Assembly: GCA_003209755.1 (NCBI GenBank)
Contig: QCPD01000001.1
Location: 186,001 to 250,000 of the forward strand
Direction of reading: 5' to 3'
Source: Prochlorococcus sp. AG-436-C14
GTDB taxonomy: Bacteria; Cyanobacteriota; Cyanobacteriia; PCC-6307; Cyanobiaceae
Length of the DNA stretch: 64,000 nt
Positions within the stretch are counted from its first letter, which is position 1. Each line of letters begins with the position of its first letter. A program made the translations under genes and the position numbers. Shown piece after piece: positions 55,355-64,000 of this stretch. The notes below the pieces were generated by a model. The model worked only from the letters and a program-made list of their open reading frames with translations, had not been told where the DNA came from and searched no databases.

Positions 55355-57430
55355 TCAGGAATTGCCCTGATTCTTGGAGATAATTGCTTCAGCAACATTA
55401 CGAGGAACTTCCTCGTAGGTGCTGAACTCCATTGAGAAAATACCCCGACCTTGAGTCATTGATCGGAGTTGAGTGGCATAGCCAAACATTTCGGCTAATG
55501 GCACTTTTGCCTGGACTTTGGATTGTCCATCATCGATGGATTGACCTTCAACCTGACCTCTTCGAGAGGACAGATCTCCAATTATAGAGCCTAGGAAGTC
55601 CTCAGGAACTTCTACCTCAACTTTCATCATAGGTTCTAGAAGGACAGGATTGCACTTCTTGATTCCATCTTTGAAAGCCATTGACCCGGCAATCTTGAAA
55701 GCCATCTCTGATGAGTCAACATCATGATAAGAGCCATCAACCAATGTAACTTTTACATCAATCAAAGGATAGCCAGCAATCACACCAGACTCACAGGTTT
55801 CTTTCATTCCTGATTCAGCAGGTTTAATATATTCTTTTGGAACAGATCCACCGACAATTTTATTGACGAACTCAAAACCAGTTCCTGGTTCACCTGGCTC
55901 AACTTCAATAACAACATGACCATACTGCCCTTTACCTCCTGTTTGTCTCGCAAACTTTCCTTCACCTGAGGAGCTAGCTCTAATAGTTTCTCTATAAGAA
56001 ACTTGAGGTGCCCCAATATTTGCCTCTACCTTAAATTCTCTCAACATACGATCAACCAATATCTCTAGGTGAAGTTCACCCATACCTGCAATTACAGTTT
56101 GATTTGTCTCTTGATCAGTACTGACTCTGAATGTTGGATCTTCCTCAGACAAAGATGTTAGCGCTTTCCCTAACTTTTCCATATCACTCTTAGTCTTGGG
56201 TTCTACCGCAACTGAAATAACTGGCTCAGGGATATAAAGGGTTTCGAGAACAATTGCCTCTTCAGAAGCGCATAAAGTATCTCCGGTTGTTGTGTTTTTC
56301 AGACCAAGCACAGCCCCAAGATCTCCAGCTCTTAATTCATCAACTTCCTCGCGATCATCCGCTTTCAAAATTATTAATCTGGATATTCTCTCTTTTGCAT
56401 CCTTAGTTGAGTTGAGAACATAACTTCCTTTTTCAAGGACACCAGAATACATACGAACAAAAGTCAATTTGCCATATGGATCAGCCATTACCTTGAATGC
56501 AAGGGCGCTAAATGGGGCACTATCATCGGAAGGTCTAACAGCTTCTTTTCCATTCGGAAGCAAACCTTGAATAGGAGGAACATCAACAGGAGCAGGAAGA
56601 TAATTAACTACTGCATCTAGTAATAACTGAACCCCTTTATTTTTAAAAGCTGAACCACATAACATGGGAACCAAGCCATGCTTAAGAACACCTTCCCTAA
56701 TTCCAGTTTTGAGTTGTTCAATTGTTAACTCACCATTTTCTAGAAACGCATCAAGCAATTCTTCCTCAGTTTCTGCTATTGACTCCATTAATTTTGATCG
56801 CCAGTCAGAGACTAAATCAACCATGTCTGATGGAACATCAGTCTGCTCAATATCTTTTCCAAGATCATCTTTATAAATATATGCTTTATTTTCTACGAGA
56901 TCAATAATGCCCTTCAAATCATTTTCAGCTCCAATAGGTAACTGAATTGGAACTGCATTAGCTTTTAATCTATCTTTGATTTGACCGTGGACCTTAAGGA
57001 AATCTGCTCCAGTTCTATCCATTTTATTGACAAATACCATCCTGGGCACTGAATACCTATCCGCTTGACGCCAAACTGTTTCAGATTGAGGCTGTACTCC
57101 ACCAACTGCGCAAAAGACAGCAATTACACCATCGAGAACTCTCATCGAGCGTTCAACCTCAATGGTGAAGTCAACGTGTCCAGGGGTATCAATGATGTTT
57201 ATACGATGATCGTCCCATGTAGTCGAAATCGCCGCAGCGGTAATGGTGATTCCTCTCTCTCTCTCTTGGGCCATCCAATCAGTGACTGCGGCACCATCAT
57301 GGACCTCTCCCATTTTATGAACAACACCTGAATAGAAAAGAATTCTTTCAGTGCAAGTGGTTTTACCAGCATCAATATGTGCAGCAATCCCGATATTTCT
57401 AACTCGTTCTAAAGGAAAGGCGCGTGCCAC
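55355..57430 (-). CDS. fusA: Elongation factor G
   Basis: Translocation GTPase, 691 residues. G1 is [19 protein letters not shown] (about 17-35), G2 [10 protein letters not shown]3 [22 protein letters not shown]4 NKMDRTGAD. Domains II to V follow with [19 protein letters not shown] and the C-terminal [22 protein letters not shown]. The length and motifs are ordinary for EF-G1. It is the third gene of the str operon; the 106-bp gap to rpsG has no obvious gene. Confidence 0.98.
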   Translation of the reverse strand: MARAFPLERVRNIGIAAHIDAGKTTCTERILFYSGVVHKMGEVHDGAAVTDWMAQERERGITITAAAISTTWDDHRINIIDTPGHVDFTIEVERSMRVLDGVIAVFCAVGGVQPQSETVWRQADRYSVPRMVFVNKMDRTGADFLKVHGQIKDRLKANAVPIQLPIGAENDLKGIIDLVENKAYIYKDDLGKDIEQTDVPSDMVDLVSDWRSKLMESIAETEEELLDAFLENGELTIEQLKTGIREGVLKHGLVPMLCGSAFKNKGVQLLLDAVVNYLPAPVDVPPIQGLLPNGKEAVRPSDDSAPFSALAFKVMADPYGKLTFVRMYSGVLEKGSYVLNSTKDAKERISRLIILKADDREEVDELRAGDLGAVLGLKNTTTGDTLCASEEAIVLETLYIPEPVISVAVEPKTKSDMEKLGKALTSLSEEDPTFRVSTDQETNQTVIAGMGELHLEILVDRMLREFKVEANIGAPQVSYRETIRASSSGEGKFARQTGGKGQYGHVVIEVEPGEPGTGFEFVNKIVGGSVPKEYIKPAESGMKETCESGVIAGYPLIDVKVTLVDGSYHDVDSSEMAFKIAGSMAFKDGIKKCNPVLLEPMMKVEVEVPEDFLGSIIGDLSSRRGQVEGQSIDDGQSKVQAKVPLAEMFGYATQLRSMTQGRGIFSMEFSTYEEVPRNVAEAIISKNQGNS

Positions 57431-57536
57431 AGAAAATACTCCGACTAAAGGGCTTTAAAATGCGCATGGACTCTACAACTAAGCATGCTAAAAAAGAAAT
57501 ATTTTTGAGAATTTAAATAGAAAAATTTGACCTAAA

Positions 57537-58007
57537 TCAATAGCGATAATGAGCAAAAGCTTTATTTGCTTCTGCCATCTTATGGGTCTCTTCCCTCTTC
57601 CTCACTGCATTTCCAGCCTCATTGGCTGCATCCATAAGCTCCCCAGCAAGTTTTTGAGCCATGCTTCTACCATTTCTTGATCTTGAGAAATTTACCAACC
57701 ATCTGAGTGCCATTGCAGTCCCTCTTTCTTGACGGACCTCCATTGGAACCTGATATGTAGCCCCACCAACTCTTCTCGCTCTAACTTCAACAAGAGGTGT
57801 GACATTTTTCACTGCTGTTTCAAATAATTCAATCGGGTCTGAACCAGTTCGTTCATTAATCAAACCAAAAGCATCAGAAAGAATTTTTTGAGCTGTTGAT
57901 TTCTTACCGTGCTTCATCAATCGATGAACCATCATACTTGCCAAACGATTATTGAACTGTGGATCAGGGAGAACAGGTCTTTTTTCTGCTGCGTTTCTTC
58001 TTGACAT
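57537..58007 (-). CDS. rpsG: 30S ribosomal protein S7
   Basis: 156 residues: [43 protein letters not shown] is the standard S7 opening, followed by [25 protein letters not shown] and [15 protein letters not shown] at the end. S7 nucleates assembly of the 30S head and regulates the str operon in E. coli. The ATG start is clear. It follows rpsL by 49 bp. Confidence 0.97.
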   Translation of the reverse strand: MSRRNAAEKRPVLPDPQFNNRLASMMVHRLMKHGKKSTAQKILSDAFGLINERTGSDPIELFETAVKNVTPLVEVRARRVGGATYQVPMEVRQERGTAMALRWLVNFSRSRNGRSMAQKLAGELMDAANEAGNAVRKREETHKMAEANKAFAHYRY

Positions 58008-58056
58008 GAAATTGAGATTTGTATAAGGGGAAAATTCAATAAATCAAACTTAGTTT

Positions 58057-58431
58057 TTATTCCTTAGGAGATTTAGCTCCATATTTTGATCTTGACTGTC
58101 TACGGTCTTTAACCCCAGCGGTATCAAGAGTTCCTCTGACTATGTGATATCTAACTCCTGGTAGATCCTTAACTCTTCCGCCTCTAAGCAAAACTACGGA
58201 GTGCTCTTGAAGATTGTGACCGATACCGCCGATATAAGCAGTAACTTCAAAGCCTGAAGTTAATCTGACACGAGCTACTTTTCTTAGAGCAGAGTTAGGT
58301 TTTTTGGGAGTCGAGGTGTAAACCCTGGTACAGACTCCTCTCCTTTCTGGGCAACCTCGCAAAGCAGGAGATTTTGTCTTTGTTTTGAGAGTCTTTCTCT
58401 CTGTTCTTATCAACTGTTGAATGGTTGGCAT
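58057..58431 (-). CDS. rpsL: 30S ribosomal protein S12
   Basis: 124 residues from the ATG 58429-58431 ([22 protein letters not shown]); the frame runs 13 codons further but that part is non-canonical. The decoding-centre block [19 protein letters not shown] carries the two Lys sites of streptomycin resistance, both wild type (KPNS), and [19 protein letters not shown] follows. First gene of the str operon and divergent from gltB. Confidence 0.97.
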   Translation of the reverse strand: MPTIQQLIRTERKTLKTKTKSPALRGCPERRGVCTRVYTSTPKKPNSALRKVARVRLTSGFEVTAYIGGIGHNLQEHSVVLLRGGRVKDLPGVRYHIVRGTLDTAGVKDRRQSRSKYGAKSPKE

Positions 58432-58615
58432 TAATTTTATATTTGGTCTAAGTTCGACCAGATTCAACAATTCCCAAGATTACTTGGTCAAGCTCCCAAA
58501 TTAGTATTTTTTTTCAATTAATATTTTATTTTTATTTAGGTTTAAGCATAAGAAACAAATATTTTAAAGAAAGTATTGAATAAAAAACTTGATGGTCGAC
58601 AAAAATGTTTAAGAT

Positions 58616-58629
58616 GTAACTCTAGGAAC
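58616..58629 (+). promoter_or_regulatory. NtcA-like site upstream of gltB
   Basis: GTAACTCTAGGAAC reads GTA-N8-AAC, one base off the NtcA consensus GTA-N8-TAC and of the same form as the urtA site read in reverse. It lies 80-94 bases before the gltB ATG. A clear -10 is not seen at the ideal distance (TCTAAT is close, at 58641-58646, but only about 12 bases away), so this is weaker than the urtA site. Confidence 0.3.
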
Positions 58630-58709
58630 TATCAAATCAATCTAATCATCTATTTCAAAGCTTACCGATAGCACTTTTGAAAGAAAAGAAAAATAGTAAG
58701 TTAAAAAAC

Positions 58710-61700
58710 ATGAATCAAAGACTCTCAAGATCAAATTGGCCTTACTGCGATAGCACCTATCCAGATGCCTTTTCTGGAGAAAAAGATTCTTGTGGAGTTG
58801 GCTTCATCGCTAGCGTCGAAGGCAAACAAAATCATTGGGTCTTGTCTCAAGCATTAAATGGTCTCAGCTGCATGGAGCACAGAGGAGGATGCGGGGGAGA
58901 TAGCGATTCAGGTGATGGTGCTGGGATTTTATGTGAAATTCCATGGTCATATTTAAAGCAAGTTTGGCAAATCGCCAAAGAATGCGAACCCCAATCATCA
59001 GGGATAGGCATGATTTTTATGCCTAAAGAAATAAAGAATAGAGAAATAGCAAAGAATATATGTGAACAAGAAGCTGAATATTTAGGCTTAACTTCTAAAG
59101 GATGGAGAGATGTTCCAGTTGATGATGAAGTTTTAGGAAAACTTGCAAAAGAAAATGAACCCTTTATTACACAATGGATAGTTAATATTAAGGATAAAGA
59201 GATTAATCTTGAGGCTTTACTTTTTAGATTAAGACAAAGGATTTCAAATCGAGCAAATATAGAATTAAAAGAAGATAAATTAGGGCTCTATATATGCTCT
59301 TTAAGTAGCAAAACAATTGTATATAAAGGGATGGTCAGATCTGAAATATTGGCTCCTTTTTATACAGATCTAAAGGACGATAGATTTGAAGTTTCATACG
59401 CGGTTTACCATAGAAGATTTAGTACGAATACTTTGCCAAAATGGCCATTAGCTCAACCTATGAGACTTTTAGGTCATAATGGAGAAATCAATACATTATT
59501 AGGAAATATAAATTGGGCAAAAGCAACAGAAACAGAGATAAGTACAGCATGGGATGATAGTGAAAGTGATCTAAAACCCATAGTCAATAATTTATTTAGC
59601 GATTCAGCCAATCTTGATTTAACCCTTGAATTATTAGTTCGAAGTGGTCGGCCAATAACTGATAGCTTATTAACACTTATACCTGAGGCTTTCAGAGACC
59701 AGCCTGAATTAATAAATAAACCTGAAATAACAGCTTTTTATGAATATGCAGCAGGAACTCAGGAGCCATGGGATGGACCAGCATTAATAGTTTTTACTGA
59801 TGGAATAAGTATAGGCGCAACATTAGACAGAAATGGACTGAGACCAGCTCGTTATTGCATCACTAAAAATGGATATGTTGTAATGGGATCTGAAACAGGT
59901 GTTGTTGAATTAGATGAGAATCAAATAAAAGAAAAAGGTCGACTTGGTCCCGGGCAAATGCTGGCAGTAGATTTAGAAAAAAAGAGGATTTTACGAAACT
60001 GGGATGTCAAAGAAGAATCAGCGAATAGATATCCATACTTAGATTGGTTAAAAGCAAATCGTATAAATCTCAACAACCAAAATTGGGAAGTAAATAATAA
60101 ATTTGATAAGCAAGAGTTACTGCAGCAACAAATTGCATTTGGATTTAGTTCTGAAGATTTTGATTACATAATTAATAGCATGGCAGCAAATGCTAAAGAA
60201 CCAACTTATTGCATGGGAGATGATATTCCTCTAGCTATACTTTCCAAGAAATCACATATTCTTTATGACTATTTCAAACAAAGGTTTGCACAAGTCACCA
60301 ATCCTCCAATTGACCCTCTTAGAGAAAAACTTGTTACTAGCTTAGAAATGTATCTAGGTGTTAGGAAAGCACCATTATCTCCAAAAGCAGAATCTGCAAG
60401 ACTAGTTCATATTAAATCACCAATTATTAATGAGAAGGAATTAACCTCGATAACAAAATCTGGTTTTAATTGCAAGAAAATATCCACATTAATTACTGTC
60501 AATCATGATGAAGCAAACTTAGATAAAGGTATTCAAAATCTATGCCGAGAAGCAGAAAATAGTGTAATTAATGGTGGAGAAATACTAATTCTTTCAGATA
60601 GAAATATTAATCGAGAAAAATCATACATTCCTCCTCTTCTTGCTGTTGGTGCAGTTCATCATCACTTACTTAGAAAGGGACTAAGGCTAAAAACTTCGAT
60701 AATTATAGATACAGCTCAATGTTGGAGTACTCACCACATAGCCTGTCTTATTGGATTTGGAGCTAGTGCAATTTGTCCATGGTTAACATGGGAAACCACA
60801 CGCCATTGGTGGCAACTACCTAAAACTCAAAAACTTATTTCTGATGGCAAGTTGTCTAATTTATCCATAGAGATTGCTCAAGATAATGTTAAGCAAGCAA
60901 TGGAAGATGGATTAAGAAAAATACTTTCAAAAATAGGAATCTCTGTTTTAGCAAGTTATCACGGAGCACAAATTTTTGAAGCCATAGGTATCGGTGCAGA
61001 TTTAATTGATTTAGCTTTCAAGGGAACGACAAGTCGTATAGCTGGACTAACTCTAAGCGAATTATCAATCGAGACAATTTCATTTCATAAAAAAGCTTTT
61101 CCAGAACTAGAACAAAAAAAACTCGATTTTAATGGTTTTGTTCAATATCGAAATAGTGGGGAATTTCATTTAAATAATCCAGAAATGTCGAAAATTCTTC
61201 ATGCTGCAGTCAAAGCTGGACCTGGATATGACCACTTCAAAACTTATCAACAACTTCTAGAAAGTCGTCCAGCTACAACCCTCAGAGATCTACTTACTTT
61301 TAAAAAAGCTCCACAGCCTTTACCTCTTGATCAAATAGAGAGTGTTGAGAGTATTTGTCAAAGATTCTGTACCGGTGGAATGAGTCTTGGTGCCCTATCA
61401 AGAGAAGCACATGAAGTTCTTGCAATAGCAATGAATAGAATTGGAGGCAAAAGCAATAGTGGTGAAGGAGGGGAAGATCCTGCGAGATTCAATGTCCTTA
61501 AAGATGTAGATGAAAATAATCAGTCAAAAACCTTACCCAATCTCAAAGGACTTTTAAACGGAGATACAGCTTGTTCTGCAATCAAACAAATTGCGTCTGG
61601 CAGATTTGGGGTAACCCCTGAATATTTAACTAGCGGAAAGCAATTAGAAATCAAAGTAGCTCAAGGTGCAAAGCCAGGAGAAGGTGGACAATTGCCAGGA

Positions 61701-63299
61701 GCAAAAGTTGATGAATACATAGCCAAGCTTCGTAATAGCAAGCCAGGAGTAGCTCTTATTTCTCCTCCTCCACATCATGATATTTACTCCATAGAAGACC
61801 TTGCTCAACTTATTCACGACCTACATCAAATAAATCCAACTGCAAAAGTCAGTGTAAAATTAGTTGCTGAAATAGGCATTGGCACAATTGCAGGTGGAGT
61901 GGCCAAAGCCAATGCTGATGTAATCCAAATTTCAGGACATGATGGTGGGACGGGCGCCTCGCCACTGAGTTCAATTAAACATGCTGGTTTGCCATGGGAA
62001 CTTGGATTAACTGAAGTTCATCGATCTTTATTAGAAAATGGTTTGCGCAAAAGGGTTTTATTAAGAGCAGATGGAGGTTTAAAGACAGGATGGGATGTCC
62101 TGATTGCGGCTTTACTTGGAGCAGAAGAATATGGTTTTGGCACAATCGCAATGATTGCAGAAGGTTGTATCATGGCGAGGATTTGCCATACAAATAAATG
62201 TCCAGTCGGGGTGGCAACTCAACAAGAAGGCTTAAGAAAAAGATTCCCAGGGTTACCAGAACATGTGGTTAACTTCTTTATTTTCGTAGCTGAGGAAGTC
62301 AGACAATTGATGAGTCAAGTTGGTGTAGCAAAGCTTGAAGATCTTATTGGAAGAACAGATTTATTAATCCCAAGGAAGCTAGACCTAACAAAAACAAAAG
62401 AGGTCGACCTATCTAGCTTACTCAAACCAATAGACAACTCAACAGATCGTTCATGGTTGAGCCACGAAATGGAAGCTCATAGCAATGGAGAAGTTCTTGA
62501 GAACTCTCTTCTCAAAGATGAAGAAATTTCCGAAGCGATTAAAACTCATGAGAGCATTACTAAAGAAATCTCAATTGTTAATACAGATAGAAGTGTTTGT
62601 GCACGCATCTCTGGAGTAATAGCTAAAAAATATGGAAACAAAGGTTTTAAAGGAAATTTAAATTTGATATTTAAAGGTTCCGCAGGGCAAAGTTTTGGTG
62701 CATTTATTTTAAAAGGAATGAATATTTCTTTGATAGGAGAAGCAAATGATTATGTAGGCAAAGGCATTAACGGAGGTTCCATTACGATTGTTCCCGAAAT
62801 CATCAATGAAACATCTAACGCTCAGGTAATACTTGGAAATACATGTTTATATGGAGCAACCGGTGGAAAATTATTTGCCCTTGGGATAGCAGGGGAACGT
62901 TTTGGTGTTCGCAATAGTGGAGCTCATGCTGTTATTGAAGGAGCGGGAGACCATTGTTGCGAATATATGACTGGAGGAGTAGTTGTTGTGCTCGGAAAAA
63001 CTGGAAGAAATATTGGAGCAGGAATGACTGGAGGCATAGCATTTATTCTTGACAAAAAAAATGAACTTGACTTAAGAACTAATAAAGAAATTGTTGAGGT
63101 ACATGATCTGACTTCAACTAACCAAGAGCAATTCTTAAAGGATCTAATTATTGAATATCATCAGAAAACTAATAGTCCAAAGGCAAACAATATTCTCTCA
63201 GATTGGTCTTCATGGAAGAAGTTATTTAAAATATTAGTTCCTCCAAGCGAAAAAAATAAATTAGGTATTCAGGGAGTGCTTGAGAAAGCGACAATATAG
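58710..63299 (+). CDS. Ferredoxin-dependent glutamate synthase (Fd-GOGAT)
   Basis: Makes two glutamates from glutamine and 2-oxoglutarate using reduced ferredoxin. I start at ATG 58710 (MNQRLSRSNWPY); a TTG 33 bp upstream adds a Lys-rich tail. About 1529 residues, a single polypeptide. Order: class II glutaminase with the propeptide and CGVGFIAS, RFSTNTLPKWPLAQPM, GHNGEINTLLGN; central domain; FMN/synthase domain with GEGGEDPARF, GLLNGDTACSAIKQIASGRFGVT, DGGTGASPL and the 3Fe-4S Cys in CIMARICHTNKCPVGVATQ; C-terminal GXGXG beta-helix. Gene name glsF/gltB. No GltD gene is present, which suits the ferredoxin type. Confidence 0.95.
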   Translation: MNQRLSRSNWPYCDSTYPDAFSGEKDSCGVGFIASVEGKQNHWVLSQALNGLSCMEHRGGCGGDSDSGDGAGILCEIPWSYLKQVWQIAKECEPQSSGIGMIFMPKEIKNREIAKNICEQEAEYLGLTSKGWRDVPVDDEVLGKLAKENEPFITQWIVNIKDKEINLEALLFRLRQRISNRANIELKEDKLGLYICSLSSKTIVYKGMVRSEILAPFYTDLKDDRFEVSYAVYHRRFSTNTLPKWPLAQPMRLLGHNGEINTLLGNINWAKATETEISTAWDDSESDLKPIVNNLFSDSANLDLTLELLVRSGRPITDSLLTLIPEAFRDQPELINKPEITAFYEYAAGTQEPWDGPALIVFTDGISIGATLDRNGLRPARYCITKNGYVVMGSETGVVELDENQIKEKGRLGPGQMLAVDLEKKRILRNWDVKEESANRYPYLDWLKANRINLNNQNWEVNNKFDKQELLQQQIAFGFSSEDFDYIINSMAANAKEPTYCMGDDIPLAILSKKSHILYDYFKQRFAQVTNPPIDPLREKLVTSLEMYLGVRKAPLSPKAESARLVHIKSPIINEKELTSITKSGFNCKKISTLITVNHDEANLDKGIQNLCREAENSVINGGEILILSDRNINREKSYIPPLLAVGAVHHHLLRKGLRLKTSIIIDTAQCWSTHHIACLIGFGASAICPWLTWETTRHWWQLPKTQKLISDGKLSNLSIEIAQDNVKQAMEDGLRKILSKIGISVLASYHGAQIFEAIGIGADLIDLAFKGTTSRIAGLTLSELSIETISFHKKAFPELEQKKLDFNGFVQYRNSGEFHLNNPEMSKILHAAVKAGPGYDHFKTYQQLLESRPATTLRDLLTFKKAPQPLPLDQIESVESICQRFCTGGMSLGALSREAHEVLAIAMNRIGGKSNSGEGGEDPARFNVLKDVDENNQSKTLPNLKGLLNGDTACSAIKQIASGRFGVTPEYLTSGKQLEIKVAQGAKPGEGGQLPGAKVDEYIAKLRNSKPGVALISPPPHHDIYSIEDLAQLIHDLHQINPTAKVSVKLVAEIGIGTIAGGVAKANADVIQISGHDGGTGASPLSSIKHAGLPWELGLTEVHRSLLENGLRKRVLLRADGGLKTGWDVLIAALLGAEEYGFGTIAMIAEGCIMARICHTNKCPVGVATQQEGLRKRFPGLPEHVVNFFIFVAEEVRQLMSQVGVAKLEDLIGRTDLLIPRKLDLTKTKEVDLSSLLKPIDNSTDRSWLSHEMEAHSNGEVLENSLLKDEEISEAIKTHESITKEISIVNTDRSVCARISGVIAKKYGNKGFKGNLNLIFKGSAGQSFGAFILKGMNISLIGEANDYVGKGINGGSITIVPEIINETSNAQVILGNTCLYGATGGKLFALGIAGERFGVRNSGAHAVIEGAGDHCCEYMTGGVVVVLGKTGRNIGAGMTGGIAFILDKKNELDLRTNKEIVEVHDLTSTNQEQFLKDLIIEYHQKTNSPKANNILSDWSSWKKLFKILVPPSEKNKLGIQGVLEKATI

Positions 63300-63309
63300 A
63301 AAGACAAGA

Positions 63310-63636
63310 ATGCCTATATTTATTAAGAAAGAGAATTTCAAAGATAAAACCCTAGAATTATCTAATAATGAAAGGAAAAAATTCTTATTAATGCACAAAG
63401 AATGGGTCAAAGAAATTCATAAATCAGGTCATTACATTCATAGCGGATATTTAATAAATGAAAAAAAGATGCCAGGCGGAGGAGGTTTATTAATTCTTGA
63501 AGCGAAGGATTATTTAACAGCAAAAAAGATCATAGAGAATGATCCCATGATTAAAAATGATTTAGTAAACTGGGATCTTAAAGAATGGATATCAATTGAT
63601 GGAAGTCAACCAAAGTTTTCCAATCATCTTGGGTGA
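63310..63636 (+). CDS. YCII-like small protein
   Basis: 108 residues from the ATG 63310 ([21 protein letters not shown]); a start further up would overlap gltB. The segment [57 protein letters not shown] matches the YCII/YciI fold (ferredoxin-like alpha/beta with a catalytic-looking His and Asp). Function unknown in most members. It is 10 bp after gltB, so on the same transcript, and its 3' end overlaps lipA by 13 bp on the opposite strand. Confidence 0.75.
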   Translation: MPIFIKKENFKDKTLELSNNERKKFLLMHKEWVKEIHKSGHYIHSGYLINEKKMPGGGGLLILEAKDYLTAKKIIENDPMIKNDLVNWDLKEWISIDGSQPKFSNHLG

Positions 63637-64000
63637 GACATCATTAATTTTTTAACTTCTCCAGCGTGATAACTACTTCTAGTTAATGGTGAACTGATGA
63701 CCTGTAAAAATCCTAATTTATTTTCTCCCTCAACACGGTAACTATCAAATTGAGAAGGAGATACAAATCTATTAACAGGTAAATGTTTTGGTCCTGGTGA
63801 TAAATATTGACCAATAGTTACTATGTCGACTTTATTTAGATGCAGATCATAAAGAACGCTCAAAATCTCTTCATCCGTTTCTCCTAATCCAGCCATTAAG
63901 CCTGATTTTGTATATACTCTTGGCCAACCTTCACGAACTCTTTTTAATAATTCCAAAGACCTTTCATATTTTCCTTGAGGCCTTACTCTTTGATAAAGCC
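63624..64000 (-). CDS. lipA: Lipoyl synthase, C-terminal part (cut by window edge)
   Basis: Radical SAM enzyme inserting two sulfurs into octanoyl-lipoyl domains. Only the last ~125 residues are in the window: the frame is open to the right edge (reading [21 protein letters not shown]) and then [51 protein letters not shown]. These are conserved C-terminal LipA blocks, including the final R-S-S-Y-x-A with the Ser that binds the auxiliary cluster. The radical SAM CxxxCxxC is off the edge. Confidence 0.93.
   Translation of the reverse strand, partial: LYQRVRPQGKYERSLELLKRVREGWPRVYTKSGLMAGLGETDEEILSVLYDLHLNKVDIVTIGQYLSPGPKHLPVNRFVSPSQFDSYRVEGENKLGFLQVISSPLTRSSYHAGEVKKLMMSHPR

Overview
The window looks like a chromosomal segment of a low-GC marine picocyanobacterium, almost certainly Prochlorococcus. 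This is inferred from gene content and composition: AT-rich DNA with many TTG/GTG starts, a complete urtABCDE urea transporter next to a ureABCDEFG urease cluster, ferredoxin-dependent glutamate synthase, an slr0418-type MPBQ/MSBQ methyltransferase, a tiny high-light-inducible (HLIP-like) protein, DapL-type lysine synthesis, short porins without an SLH domain, and very tight gene packing. The exact clade cannot be fixed by eye.

Layout. 1-13 kb is housekeeping: rpoB (cut by the left edge), tatD, rpsT, hisD, rpiA, an HtrA/Deg protease, then the rimP-nusA-ylxR-infB translation/transcription operon with a structured leader. 13-15 kb holds a DUF3493 protein, tRNA-Thr(CGT) and folE. 15-24.6 kb is a zinc island: a His-rich porin, two proteins sharing a C-x3-H-x8-C-x2-H (DUF3721-like) motif, a ribbon-helix-helix protein, znuB, zur, znuC, then znuA, an unknown protein, a COG0523 (CobW-like) GTPase and a WD40 protein. 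Zur-box-like palindromes lie in front of znuA/znuC and in front of the ribbon-helix-helix gene. ZnuA and the GTPase both carry the same extra domain of about 110 residues, the most interesting observation in the window.

24.7-28.5 kb is accessory DNA rich in genes under 80 codons (several too short for ordinary gene calling, including the HLIP-like gene), with a 2OG-Fe(II) oxygenase, a cupin-like protein and a tandem-hairpin candidate small RNA. 28.5-38.9 kb is the urea module: urtABCDE (minus strand) behind an NtcA-like site, with a UUCG hairpin after urtA; ureEFG (minus) and ureDABC (plus) diverge around a perfect inverted repeat. Urea is imported, hydrolysed by nickel urease to ammonium and bicarbonate/CO2, and the nitrogen can be assimilated through GS and the Fd-GOGAT at 58.7 kb.

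39-43 kb contains a second porin ended by a 32-bp perfect hairpin, small proteins, an RRM RNA-binding protein and rpsU. 43.6-53.6 kb has a radical SAM enzyme, a CPBP protease, clpS, dapL, RNase E, RNase HII, DUF1997, pheA, MPBQ/MSBQ methyltransferase and a LON-domain protein. 53.7-58.4 kb is the str operon rpsL-rpsG-fusA-tuf-rpsJ (minus). The right end carries gltB/glsF, a YCII-like gene and the 3' part of lipA. All family calls come from reading the sequence; no database search was run.
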